A stretch of 64,000 nucleotides of DNA, taken from contig NZ_CP162010.1 in assembly GCF_041734645.1 (NCBI RefSeq), positions 868,001-932,000 on the forward strand, written 5' to 3'. A program made the translations under genes and the position numbers. This document shows, one piece after another, positions 54,200 to 62,630 of the stretch (positions are counted from its first letter, which is position 1; each line of letters begins with the position of its first letter). The DNA comes from Rodentibacter sp901420285. Its GTDB lineage: Bacteria; Pseudomonadota; Gammaproteobacteria; Enterobacterales; Pasteurellaceae. Under the pieces are notes generated by a model. That model was not told the origin of the DNA. It searched no databases and worked only from the letters and a program-made list of their open reading frames with translations.

Positions 54200-55908
54200 T
54201 AAAGCACCTTTATTTGTGTGACTTCGCCATTTTCTGTATTCACAACGTGCACTGCACAGGACATGCAAGGGTCGAAGGAGTGAATAGTACGCACCACTTC
54301 CAGTGGTTTGGTTGGATCCGCCACCGGCGTACCGATAATGGAAAGCTCGTAAGGCCCCATTTCGTCATTTTGGTTACGCGGCCCTGCATTCCAGGTGGAA
54401 GGTACTACGGCTTGATAATTTTCGATACGACCGTTTTTAATCACCACCCAGTGGGAAAGCATACCGCGTGGCACTTCACCAAAGCCGACGCCTTTAAATT
54501 CGCCCTCTTGTGGAATATCGGTTTTTAAGTAGGCCACAGTATCACCGGTGCCAATATTATCAATGAGCAATTGCCATTGTTGCGCCAAAATGTTGTTTAG
54601 CACACAGCAATGCACGGTACGGCCAATAATGCGTCCAAGAGTAGAGTGTAATTGATCAACGGAAAGCTCGTTGCCGGTTAAGGTCGCGTATAAGCCTTTG
54701 ATGTGGTTGAAATGATTTAAGGTGTCTTTATTTTCGCTTGCCAAGTTACACATTAAATAAGCCAATGGACCGACTTCCACCACTTTGCCGTAGAAACTTG
54801 GAGCTTTCACCCAAGAATATTTGCCCTCATCTTGCCAACCGGTGTATTTCGGGCGGGTTAAACCGGCCCAAGGTTCGAGTGCTTCATCATCTTCATACCA
54901 AGCGTGTTTGCCGCTTTCTTTAATGCCTTTTACCACAAAGTCATCTTTTTGCTGGGTGATCGGACGGAAAGTAGTTAGGTCGAAGTTTTCGATATAACCG
55001 CCGGTTAATGCAAATTTAGAATTGTCTCCATCAATCGGGTATTCCGGTACGGAAAGATAGTTTCCGGAGGTTTTGCCTAAGTTTAGCCATTCCGGATAAT
55101 AAGCAGCAATCACCGCCGCATCGACACGATAAACTTGGGTAACGAAATCATTTAAACGATCGATACAGGCTTTCACAAACATTAAACGTTCTAAGTTTAG
55201 AACGGATTGTGAATCCAAGTTGATTGGGTTGGCTACACCGCCGATGGCTAAGTTTTGAATGTGCGGTGTTTTACCGCCAAGCAAGGCTACAATGCGGTTG
55301 CAATCGCGTTGGCATTCCAACGCTTGCAAATAGTGCGCAACGGCGATGAGATTTACTTCCGGCGGTAATTTCATTGCCGGGTGACCAAAATAACCGTTGG
55401 CGAAAATACCGAGCTGTCCGCTATCCACTAAGGCTTGAATTTTTTTCTGTACGTTGCGAAATTCGTTCGCACTATTCAATGACCAAGTCGAAATACCTTT
55501 GAGCATATTTGCCGCTTTTTCAGGATCAGCCTGAAGCGCTGCGGTAATATCCACCCAGTCCATAGCAGAAAGTTGGTAAAAATGGACGATGTGATCGTGC
55601 ATGCTATGAGCGGCTAAAATCATATTGCGGATATACTGTGCATTCACCGGTACTTTTGCGCCGATAGCATCTTCTACCGCACGCACACTGATGATGGCGT
55701 GTACGGTAGTGCAGACGCCGCAAATACGTTGCATAATCATCCATGCGTCACGCGGATCCGCACCTTTTACGATATTTTCCATTCCTCGCCACATGGTACC
55801 GGATGACCACGCATTAGTGACGACACCGTTTTCAATTTCACAATCAATGCGTAAATGACCTTCAATACGAGTAATCGGGTCAATGGAAATGCGTTTTTTT
55901 TCTGACAT
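54199..55908 (-). CDS. hybC: Hydrogenase-2 large subunit
   Basis: A 569-residue [NiFe] catalytic subunit (E. coli 567). The N-terminal nickel site is RICGVCTTVHA near 62 and the C-terminal one DPCMSCAVH. The 15 residues after this His (VVNTENGEVTQIKVL) are the tail cut by HybD. Periplasmic membrane-bound enzyme, exported with HybO through Tat. One-base junction with hybB. Confidence 0.97.
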   Translation of the reverse strand: MSEKKRISIDPITRIEGHLRIDCEIENGVVTNAWSSGTMWRGMENIVKGADPRDAWMIMQRICGVCTTVHAIISVRAVEDAIGAKVPVNAQYIRNMILAAHSMHDHIVHFYQLSAMDWVDITAALQADPEKAANMLKGISTWSLNSANEFRNVQKKIQALVDSGQLGIFANGYFGHPAMKLPPEVNLIAVAHYLQALECQRDCNRIVALLGGKTPHIQNLAIGGVANPINLDSQSVLNLERLMFVKACIDRLNDFVTQVYRVDAAVIAAYYPEWLNLGKTSGNYLSVPEYPIDGDNSKFALTGGYIENFDLTTFRPITQQKDDFVVKGIKESGKHAWYEDDEALEPWAGLTRPKYTGWQDEGKYSWVKAPSFYGKVVEVGPLAYLMCNLASENKDTLNHFNHIKGLYATLTGNELSVDQLHSTLGRIIGRTVHCCVLNNILAQQWQLLIDNIGTGDTVAYLKTDIPQEGEFKGVGFGEVPRGMLSHWVVIKNGRIENYQAVVPSTWNAGPRNQNDEMGPYELSIIGTPVADPTKPLEVVRTIHSFDPCMSCAVHVVNTENGEVTQIKVL

Positions 55909-57134
55909 TATTCAGCTCCACTCATTTTTTTACTGAATGCCGCTTTTTCGGCAATAACTTTTTCGGAATCCTCTGTATGTTTTTCTTTGAAAACAGGAAG
56001 AACAGGGAATAAACGGATAATTAAAATATAGGCACAGACTTCAATGGATACAAAACCGATTGAAATTAATAATTCTTCGGCTGAAGGAAAATATTTATAG
56101 CCATTACCCGGATCGTACATAATCAGCGAATAGTTCATCCGCCATAATGCGGCGCCAAGTAACATACTCAATGCTGAAATAAATAACCAGCGGGAATCGG
56201 ATTTTTTCTCGCCAAGGAAAAGGGTGAGTAATGGTAATACCATTAACCAAACTTCCATCCAGAACATCCACGCTTCGAATTTGTTCAATTTATCAAAGCC
56301 GAAGACTAAATGAAGTTTATTGTGGTAAATCAATTCGCCGAAACGTACAGCTAAGAAACAGAAAATTAAACCGGCAGTTACCCGTGCTAATTGAGTAAAT
56401 AAATGACGTTCATCCGGGGTTTTACCTGCAAGACCGGCTTTTACCAATGAACCTTCAAAAATCACAATGGAAAAGCCCATAATAAAGGCGGTGAGTAAAG
56501 AGAGAATCGGCAACAACTCATAACTTTGCCATACATCGTGCACTTTATGACCCGCAACAATCATTAATGACCCCATGGAAGATTGGTGCATCATCGGTAA
56601 CAAGGCACCCAAGGCAATAATGAAAAACATCACTTTGTTGAGTTTGTCAAACCATTTTTTCAAACCAAAGAAACCGAGCCATACCGGCGCAAATTCTAAT
56701 GTCACCACGCAGATGTAGATGGTCATACAGAATGCGGTTTCAAATAACACGGAATTTGTGTTGAATTGCCCCGGCACATAGAAATACGGTAAATGCCAGT
56801 AACGTCCCATATCAATGGTAATGGATAAACCACCAAGAGAATAACCGAATAAGCTGGCTAACAGCGCGGGACGAACAAGACCGTGATATTTTCCTTTATT
56901 GAAAATATAGACGGTCCAAGCTAATGCCCACCCGCCACAAGCAAAACCGGTACCGACCAATAAGTCGAAAGCGATCCATAAACCCCAAGGATAACCACCG
57001 TTCAATGCGGTGACGGATCCGATACCGAATACCAGACGTTTTAGAATGAGCAATATGCAGATAATGGCCAACGGCGCAAAAAACAAAATGGCGGCAGAAA
57101 TCAGACGACCGCCCACCGGACGTGGATTACTCAT
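55908..57134 (-). CDS. hybB: Hydrogenase-2 membrane subunit HybB
   Basis: A 408-residue NrfD/PsrC-family integral membrane protein with about ten helices (LISAAILFFAPLAIICILLI, GYPWGLWIAFDLLVGTGFAC) linking the hydrogenase to menaquinone. The start at 57134 (MSNPRPVGGR) overlaps the hybA stop by eight bases; the 30-codon upstream extension lies in hybA and is not credible. Confidence 0.95.
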   Translation of the reverse strand: MSNPRPVGGRLISAAILFFAPLAIICILLILKRLVFGIGSVTALNGGYPWGLWIAFDLLVGTGFACGGWALAWTVYIFNKGKYHGLVRPALLASLFGYSLGGLSITIDMGRYWHLPYFYVPGQFNTNSVLFETAFCMTIYICVVTLEFAPVWLGFFGLKKWFDKLNKVMFFIIALGALLPMMHQSSMGSLMIVAGHKVHDVWQSYELLPILSLLTAFIMGFSIVIFEGSLVKAGLAGKTPDERHLFTQLARVTAGLIFCFLAVRFGELIYHNKLHLVFGFDKLNKFEAWMFWMEVWLMVLPLLTLFLGEKKSDSRWLFISALSMLLGAALWRMNYSLIMYDPGNGYKYFPSAEELLISIGFVSIEVCAYILIIRLFPVLPVFKEKHTEDSEKVIAEKAAFSKKMSGAE

Positions 57135-58170
57135 GATGTTCGTCCTCCGCTTCTTCAATTTCTTTACGAGCTTGACGCATCGCTTCTTTTTGTTTGGCGA
57201 TACGTTCGGCGATTTTATCGCCATGCATATTTTTATAAGTCATAAAGGTAAGGCCGGCAAGGGCTACTAACGGTAGCGCTAAACCACGATATAAGAAGTG
57301 TTGTAAGTGAGCTGCGCGGGAACCGGTCGCGACTTCATCTAATTCCGGTAAGCCGAGATTAGTAAACGGCACACCGCTTAATGCAAGTACTTGAGTACCA
57401 CCACCTTCTTTTTCACCATAAACGTGGAATTGATAAGCTGGTACAGTGGCGCGATATTTATCGTTGCTGTTCACGTGTTGGCGCGGATAATCATATTGGC
57501 TACCGCGTAACAACGTTAAACGACGTTTGGCTTCGGCCAATAGTTCTTCGCGTGTACCGAAGATAATCGCACCGGTTGGACAAACATGACAGCAACCCGG
57601 CAATTCGCCTTTGTCTAAGCGTTCCAGGCCTTTTTGGTTGCAAAGTTCACATTTGCTGATTTGACCGAATGGATTGTCGTAATCATATTTCGGTACATCA
57701 AACGGGCAACCCACCATGCAATAACGACAACCGGTGCAAATATCCGGATCGTATTTCACGATACCGGTTTTCGGGTCCTTAGTGAGAGCTTGAACGGGGC
57801 AAACCGCCACGCAGTTCGGATCGACACAATGCATGCATTGTTTTTTCACATAAGCGTAACCGTTTTCCGTTTGGTCTTTATTTTGTCCGTCGCCGTCTGA
57901 CCAAACTTGAATGATATTACGAGTGAAGGGAGTGAGTTTGTCATTATTTGACCAAATTTGCTCACCTTTCGGATTCACCGGCGTACTATTTACTTGCTGA
58001 CATTCCGCCACGCAAGCTTGGCAGCCGACACAAAGCGTGGAGTCATAAAGCATACCGAGCGCACCGGGAATGGGCTCAACAGCTTCTGTTGCTTGTGCAT
58101 TGGATACAGGCAAAGAAGAGGCGATTCCCCCAAGCACACCGGCTTTAAGAAATTTTCGTCTATCCATCAT
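57127..58170 (-). CDS. hybA: Hydrogenase-2 iron-sulfur subunit HybA
   Basis: A 347-residue periplasmic ferredoxin-like subunit. Tat signal MDRRKFLKAGVLGG at the start; four cluster-binding Cys blocks (CVGCQACVAECQQV, CMHCVDPNCVAVCP, CTGCRYCMVGCPFDVP, CELCNQKGLE with CCHVCP); C-terminal membrane helix LALPLVALAGLTFMTYK anchors it. ATG at 58170 or 58167 with CAGGT; it shares a base with the hybO stop. Confidence 0.96.
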   Translation of the reverse strand: MMDRRKFLKAGVLGGIASSLPVSNAQATEAVEPIPGALGMLYDSTLCVGCQACVAECQQVNSTPVNPKGEQIWSNNDKLTPFTRNIIQVWSDGDGQNKDQTENGYAYVKKQCMHCVDPNCVAVCPVQALTKDPKTGIVKYDPDICTGCRYCMVGCPFDVPKYDYDNPFGQISKCELCNQKGLERLDKGELPGCCHVCPTGAIIFGTREELLAEAKRRLTLLRGSQYDYPRQHVNSNDKYRATVPAYQFHVYGEKEGGGTQVLALSGVPFTNLGLPELDEVATGSRAAHLQHFLYRGLALPLVALAGLTFMTYKNMHGDKIAERIAKQKEAMRQARKEIEEAEDEHHE

Positions 58171-59321
58171 TATTTACCTGTATGTTGGCGTTCGTTTTGT
58201 TCCGCATTGGCTTTTTTGCGTGCGTTATGTTGGATGCTGAGTTCACGCAACGTCACTACGCTCACGCCGGCAAGAATGGCGGCTGCGCCACCTAATAACG
58301 CAATAGCGCTCATGCTTGCACCTTCGCCTTCGGTATTATTGACATCCGGTTTTTCAACGCGCGGTGTTGGATTTTCAACGTTGGCCAACTGGAAAATACC
58401 TTTAGTAAAACCAATACCTTTATCGTTACAGCCATAACAAGGATGACCTATTCCCACCGGCCAGTTATTGCCGCCCACATCGCAGAACTCAAGAGTAGAG
58501 CAGTTGCCGTAGGTTTCCGGCCCTTTACAGCCTAGGTGATACAAACACCAACCGTGACGATGCCCGTAATCGCCAAACTCTTTAGCAAAACGCCCCGCAT
58601 CGAAATGTGGCCGACGGTAGCAGTTCTCATGAATTAAACGATCATAGGCAAACAACGGACGGTTTAACTTATCCATTGCCGGTAATTTCTTATAAGTAAT
58701 AATGTAAGCAACGGTTGCTAAGAAATTGTGAGGATTTGGCGGACAGCCCGGAATATTGATAATCGGTGTACCTTTCGGTAAACATTCTGCAAGACTTACC
58801 GCACCGGTCGGATTGCCGCCGGTTGAAGGTACGCCGCCCCACGCGGCACAAGAACCGATTGCAATCACTGCCGCTGCGCCTTTTGCCGCCTCGCGGATAT
58901 GTTCGACGATAGGTTTTCCGGCGACCATGCAATAAATACCGCCGTCTTTTAATGGAATCGAACCATCTACCACAAGTACATATTTACCGTGATATTTATG
59001 AATTGCATTGTGTTTGTTTTCTTCCGCCTGTTCGCCAAATGCTGCTGAAAGCACTTCATGGTATTCAAGGGAAATCAAATCTAACACGAGATTTTCTACG
59101 GTAGGGTGGGTTGCGCGTAATAGCGATTCTGTACAACCTGTACATTCTTGCGCGCCAATCCACAACACAGGAGGACGTGAAGGCGAAGTCATCGCCGCGG
59201 TCATTTCCGCACCGGCCTTTGAGCTTAAGCCCATCGTTGCTGCAAGTGCGGTACATAATTTCATAAAATCACGGCGAGAAATATCCGCAAGAGCAGAAAA
59301 AACGCCTTCGTTATTGTTCAT
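58170..59321 (-). CDS. hybO: Hydrogenase-2 small subunit
   Basis: A 383-residue subunit carrying three iron-sulfur clusters. Tat signal ISRRDFMKLCTALAATMGL; proximal cluster ligands in GAQECTGCTESLLRATHP; distal and medial ligands in ENCYRRPHFD, GCKGPETYGNCSTLEFC and GHPCYGCNDKG; C-terminal helix near 345 anchors it in the membrane. The start at 59321 (MNNNEGVF) has GGAG; 28 further upstream codons would bury the Tat signal. A classic uptake signal lies near the 5' end (59244-59252). Confidence 0.96.
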   Translation of the reverse strand: MNNNEGVFSALADISRRDFMKLCTALAATMGLSSKAGAEMTAAMTSPSRPPVLWIGAQECTGCTESLLRATHPTVENLVLDLISLEYHEVLSAAFGEQAEENKHNAIHKYHGKYVLVVDGSIPLKDGGIYCMVAGKPIVEHIREAAKGAAAVIAIGSCAAWGGVPSTGGNPTGAVSLAECLPKGTPIINIPGCPPNPHNFLATVAYIITYKKLPAMDKLNRPLFAYDRLIHENCYRRPHFDAGRFAKEFGDYGHRHGWCLYHLGCKGPETYGNCSTLEFCDVGGNNWPVGIGHPCYGCNDKGIGFTKGIFQLANVENPTPRVEKPDVNNTEGEGASMSAIALLGGAAAILAGVSVVTLRELSIQHNARKKANAEQNERQHTGK

Positions 59322-59363
59322 AGTATCACTCCAAAGACACACATTTTTTATGGTCATTGCAAA

Positions 59364-59405
59364 ATGATATATGCATTTAATTATAAAAAATTTGATCGTT
59401 ATCAC
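59364..59405 (-). promoter_or_regulatory. FNR-type activated promoter of the hyb operon
   Basis: TTGAT-CGTT-ATCAC (59392-59405) matches the FNR box at nine of ten positions. On the minus strand a -10 TATCAT (59364-59369) predicts a start near 59357, placing the box centre exactly 41.5 bases upstream. Anaerobic activation of hydrogenase-2 is expected. The remainder of the 317-base gap is A+T-rich, apart from the terminator at 59540. Confidence 0.6.
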
Positions 59406-59539
59406 GAAAAAACATATTTTGTAAAAAATATGTTCAATTTATGAATAAAATGTCGCCACAAATGCGATTAATTGTTATTTACATAAAATATTCAACGAAT
59501 GATAAAAAGCTTGTCCAAAATAATTTCTTTTTTATCGAA

Positions 59540-59593
59540 CTCTTAAAATAGCACCGCATTGAAATTGCTTCCAATGCGGTGCTATTTTAAGAG
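59540..59593. terminator. Repeat-pair terminator between trpCF and hybO
   Basis: A perfect 22-base stem (59540-59561 with 59572-59593) includes the inverted repeat pair and extends outward through CTCTTAAAAT and ATTTTAAGAG. It ends the trp transcript before the hyb promoter. Confidence 0.88.
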
Positions 59594-59638
59594 TTCAACA
59601 AATTCGTTAATTTCTTTCAGCAAATATTCAAATGCGAT

Positions 59639-61072
59639 TTAAGCGAAAATTTTCTGAAAAACTAAATGTATTTGGGCTTTGTCTTTTACACCCGGCGAAC
59701 TCTCCACACCGGAGTTCAGATCCACACCTAAACAACCTTGCTGAATGGCTTGCTCCACATTATCCGGCGAAATTCCTCCGGCCAAAATAATTTTGTGTTT
59801 TAGGTTTTCAGGAATCAGCGACCAATCGAATGTTTTGCCGGTGCCACCTTGTTGTCCGGCGGTTTGACTGTCGAAGATGTAACGCTCGACATTCAAATCA
59901 TCGGCAAAATCAATCGCGTTTTGGGTTTCTGTATTCACCGAAACCGCTTTCCAAATTTGACAGAGGCCTCCTAATCGGGCTTTCAATGCGGTGCTGAATT
60001 CGGTGCTCTCCGAGCCATGCAGCTGCACCGCGTAAAGTTGTAATTGCCGGGCGATTTTCACAATAAAATCAATTTCTTGATTCTGAAATACGCCCACAAA
60101 ACGAAGGGGCGCAGCAGTCACAAGTTCTTGCGCTTGACGTAAACTCACGCAACGTTTGGAATGTTCGACGAAGATTAATCCGCCGTAAAGTGCACCGTTT
60201 TCGTAAACGGTTTTGACATCTTGCGCGCGCGTTAAACCGCATACTTTGTTTTCCCCGAAAATCACGGCGCGAACCGCATTATTTAAATCACGACTTCCCA
60301 TTAAGCTGCTGCCGATTAAAAATCCGTGCGCAACTTTTTGTAATTGACGAACTTGGCGGTGATTGTAAATGCCCGATTCGCTGATAATACGCACATCAGC
60401 AGGAATGCGATCGGCATATTTTTCCGTGAGTTTTACCACGCGATTTAAATCCACGCTTAAATCATGTAAATCACGATTATTCACACCGATAATTTTTGCA
60501 CCGAGCGCAAGGGCGCGTTCAAATTCTTCTTCGTTGCTGGTTTCGGTCAGCACGCCCATGTCTAAGGAATGAGCGAGATCGGCAAGCACGCGATAGGTTT
60601 CATCATTTACCACGGAAAGCATGAGTAAAATCGCATCGGCTTGATAATAACGTGCGAGATAAACCTGATATTCGCTGATCATAAAATCTTTGCATAGCAC
60701 CGGCTGGCTGACGATATTGCGCACTTGCGGCAAAAATTCAAAATTCCCTTGGAAGTATTTTTCGTCAGTCAAAACAGAAACGGCGGACGCATAATGTTTA
60801 TACACGTTGGCGATTTCTTCTAAGTTAAATTCCGAACGAATCAGCCCTTTAGAAGGGGAGGCTTTTTTACATTCCAAAATATAAACCGGCTTTGTATGAG
60901 AACCTTTTGCTAATGCACCATAAAAAGAGCGGTTGGATTTTGTGATGTTTTTTTGAAATGCCGAAAGCGGAAATGATGCTTCTTTGGCTTTTACCCACGC
61001 GGCTTTATCGAGAACGATTTTTTGCAACACGGTGGCGGAATCAATAGGTTTGGAGAAGTCTTGGGTGATCAT
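59639..61072 (-). CDS. trpCF: Bifunctional indole-3-glycerol-phosphate synthase / phosphoribosylanthranilate isomerase
   Basis: A 477-residue fusion (E. coli TrpC 452). IGPS half: ILECKKASPSKGLIRSEFNL near 85, VLTDEKYFQGNFEFL and VLCKDFMISEYQVYLARYYQ near 130, and ISESGIYNHRQVRQLQ. Isomerase half from about 265: NKVCGLTRAQDVKTVYENGA, YAVQLHGSE and the ending GGISPDNVEQAIQQGCLGVDLNSGVESSPGVKD. A TTCAATGCGGTGCT repeat copy lies within the isomerase half (59982-59995), coding around EFSTALKA. AAGGT precedes the ATG. Confidence 0.96.
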   Translation of the reverse strand: MITQDFSKPIDSATVLQKIVLDKAAWVKAKEASFPLSAFQKNITKSNRSFYGALAKGSHTKPVYILECKKASPSKGLIRSEFNLEEIANVYKHYASAVSVLTDEKYFQGNFEFLPQVRNIVSQPVLCKDFMISEYQVYLARYYQADAILLMLSVVNDETYRVLADLAHSLDMGVLTETSNEEEFERALALGAKIIGVNNRDLHDLSVDLNRVVKLTEKYADRIPADVRIISESGIYNHRQVRQLQKVAHGFLIGSSLMGSRDLNNAVRAVIFGENKVCGLTRAQDVKTVYENGALYGGLIFVEHSKRCVSLRQAQELVTAAPLRFVGVFQNQEIDFIVKIARQLQLYAVQLHGSESTEFSTALKARLGGLCQIWKAVSVNTETQNAIDFADDLNVERYIFDSQTAGQQGGTGKTFDWSLIPENLKHKIILAGGISPDNVEQAIQQGCLGVDLNSGVESSPGVKDKAQIHLVFQKIFA

Positions 61073-61087
61073 TATGTTACCTTTCCG

Positions 61088-61166
61088 GTAGGGTGTGTGA
61101 AATGATACATTTCACGCACGCGAATAACAAAATGGTGCGTGGATTTTACAAATCCACACACCCTAC
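61088..61166. repeat. Three-way palindrome between trpD and trpCF
   Basis: Perfect outer arms GTAGGGTGTGTG (61088-61099) and CACACACCCTAC (61155-61166) enclose two alternative 12-base hairpins: GTGTGTGAAATG with CATTTCACGCAC (61093-61119) and GTGCGTGGATTT with AAATCCACACAC (61135-61161), each with one G-T. Such architecture is typical of small non-autonomous repeat elements. It fills nearly the whole 97-base spacer within the trp operon. Confidence 0.8.
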
Positions 61167-61169
61167 GAA

Positions 61170-62171
61170 TTAATACTGCGTCAATTTCTGCAATGTTTCA
61201 AACGCTTTGCCACTTGCCAAGGTTTCCAACACATTTTGCGTATTTTGTTTGAGATCATCGTGACCGAATAATTTCAACAATAAGGCGGTATTTGCCGCCA
61301 CCGCATTGGCGTGTTCAGGTTTGCCTTTACCTTGTAAAAGTGGGGTCAGCATTTGGGCATTTTCTTGCGGTTCGCCACCACGTAAGCTTTCAAGGGATTG
61401 CGTTTTCAAGCCGAAATCTTCCGGGGTTAAAGTAAAGTAGTGGATTTTGCCATTTTTCACTTCTGCCACCTGCGTTTCACCATGTAACGCCACTTCGTCC
61501 AAACCGGAACCGTGCACCACAAAAGTGTGTTCATGACCTAATGCCACGGCCGTTTCCGCATAGGTTTTAACTAATTTAGGGGCATACACGCCAAGCAGGC
61601 TGTAATTTGGGCGAGCAGGGTTGATGAGTGGGCCGAGAATATTGAAAATCGTGCGTGTTTTTAACGCCGCGCGAACCGGTGCTACATGGCGGAAGCCGGA
61701 ATGATATTGCTGTGCAAATAAGAAACAGACGCCAATTTCATCTAAGGCTTGACGTGCGGTTTCAGGAGGAATGTTGACGTTGACACCTAATGCGGTAAGC
61801 ACATCACTCGCACCAGATTTACTGGAAACGCTGCGATTGCCGTGTTTTGCGACTTTCGCGCCCATCGCTGCGGCAGTAATACAACTTGCGGTAGAAATAT
61901 TAATGGTGTTTTGACCATCGCCGCCTGTGCCCACAATATCCGCAAAAGGATAATCAGGGCGCGGGAAAGGTTTCGCATTTTTTAACGAAGCCTCAACTGC
62001 GCCGCTGATTTCATCAATGGTGGCGCCACGTACTTTTAAAGCGATGAGCATGGCGGCGATTTGTTCGTTATTCAATTCGCCTTGCATAATGGCGTTAAAA
62101 ATAACCGCACTTTCTGCTTTATCCAGTGCTTTTCCGTTATAAAGTTGTTCTAATAATTGGTCGTGCTGCAT
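61170..62171 (-). CDS. trpD: Anthranilate phosphoribosyltransferase
   Basis: A 333-residue enzyme (stand-alone, not fused to trpG). FADIVGTGGDGQNTINISTASC near 77 binds the phosphoribosyl substrate; KHGNRSVSSKSGASDVLTALG near 107 and HHVAPVR-like RHVAPVRAALKTRTIFNILGP near 160 follow. A classic uptake signal overlaps its 5' end (62104-62112). Confidence 0.97.
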   Translation of the reverse strand: MQHDQLLEQLYNGKALDKAESAVIFNAIMQGELNNEQIAAMLIALKVRGATIDEISGAVEASLKNAKPFPRPDYPFADIVGTGGDGQNTINISTASCITAAAMGAKVAKHGNRSVSSKSGASDVLTALGVNVNIPPETARQALDEIGVCFLFAQQYHSGFRHVAPVRAALKTRTIFNILGPLINPARPNYSLLGVYAPKLVKTYAETAVALGHEHTFVVHGSGLDEVALHGETQVAEVKNGKIHYFTLTPEDFGLKTQSLESLRGGEPQENAQMLTPLLQGKGKPEHANAVAANTALLLKLFGHDDLKQNTQNVLETLASGKAFETLQKLTQY

Positions 62172-62187
62172 AAATTATTCCTTGTTC

Positions 62188-62574
62188 TTAAACATAAATA
62201 TCATAATCCAAATCACGCGCTTCATCGCCCGTCATGCCACGGAAGCCCCAACAATGTGCCGGTTGTTCTTTAATGGTGATTTCCACATCATGAGCGCGAA
62301 TGCCGAGTTTGTATTCAAGTTCGCTGAACAGCATTTTGATCAAGCGTTTTTTTGTCCCTTCCATACGCCCTGCCATTAAGTTAATTTCAATGACGGTGTA
62401 ATCATCACTACGATCGAAAGGGTAGTAGAAATCGTCTTTTTCTAAACATAAAAAACGAATGGCGTGTTTGCCTTTTGGAATATCCAAGCCGAGATAAAGG
62501 CAATTATAGATCACATCTGCAATAGCTTGGCGACGTGGTGAAAGGCTGTTTTTGAGTCCGTAAATGGTAATCAT
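62188..62574 (-). CDS. Tautomerase-superfamily protein in the trp operon
   Basis: A 128-residue protein (MITIYGLKNSLSPRRQAIAD, then YTVIEINLMAGRMEGTKKRL and PAHCWGFRGMTGDEARDL) like the tautomerase-2 family and the small gene that sits between trpG and trpD in H. influenzae. The usual catalytic proline directly after the initiator Met is replaced by Ile, so the tautomerase reaction may not occur. It ends 16 bases before trpD. A TTATG tandem repeat lies just upstream of its start. Confidence 0.75.
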   Translation of the reverse strand: MITIYGLKNSLSPRRQAIADVIYNCLYLGLDIPKGKHAIRFLCLEKDDFYYPFDRSDDYTVIEINLMAGRMEGTKKRLIKMLFSELEYKLGIRAHDVEITIKEQPAHCWGFRGMTGDEARDLDYDIYV

Positions 62575-62587
62575 GTTATATCCTTGT

Positions 62588-62607
62588 TTATGTTATGTTA
62601 TGTTATG
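62588..62607. repeat. Pentanucleotide repeat (TTATG)4
   Basis: Four perfect TTATG units between the hsdR stop and the tautomerase start (13 bases before its ATG). Simple repeats like this can change length by slippage; here that would alter promoter or leader spacing rather than a reading frame. Confidence 0.85.
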
Positions 62608-62630
62608 TTTTATAAATATATTGCCGTTTA

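Noticed and set aside
61073..61169. Tryptophan attenuator or leader peptide
   Set aside because: No Trp-codon-rich reading frame is present; the palindrome lies between trpD and trpCF, not at the operon start.
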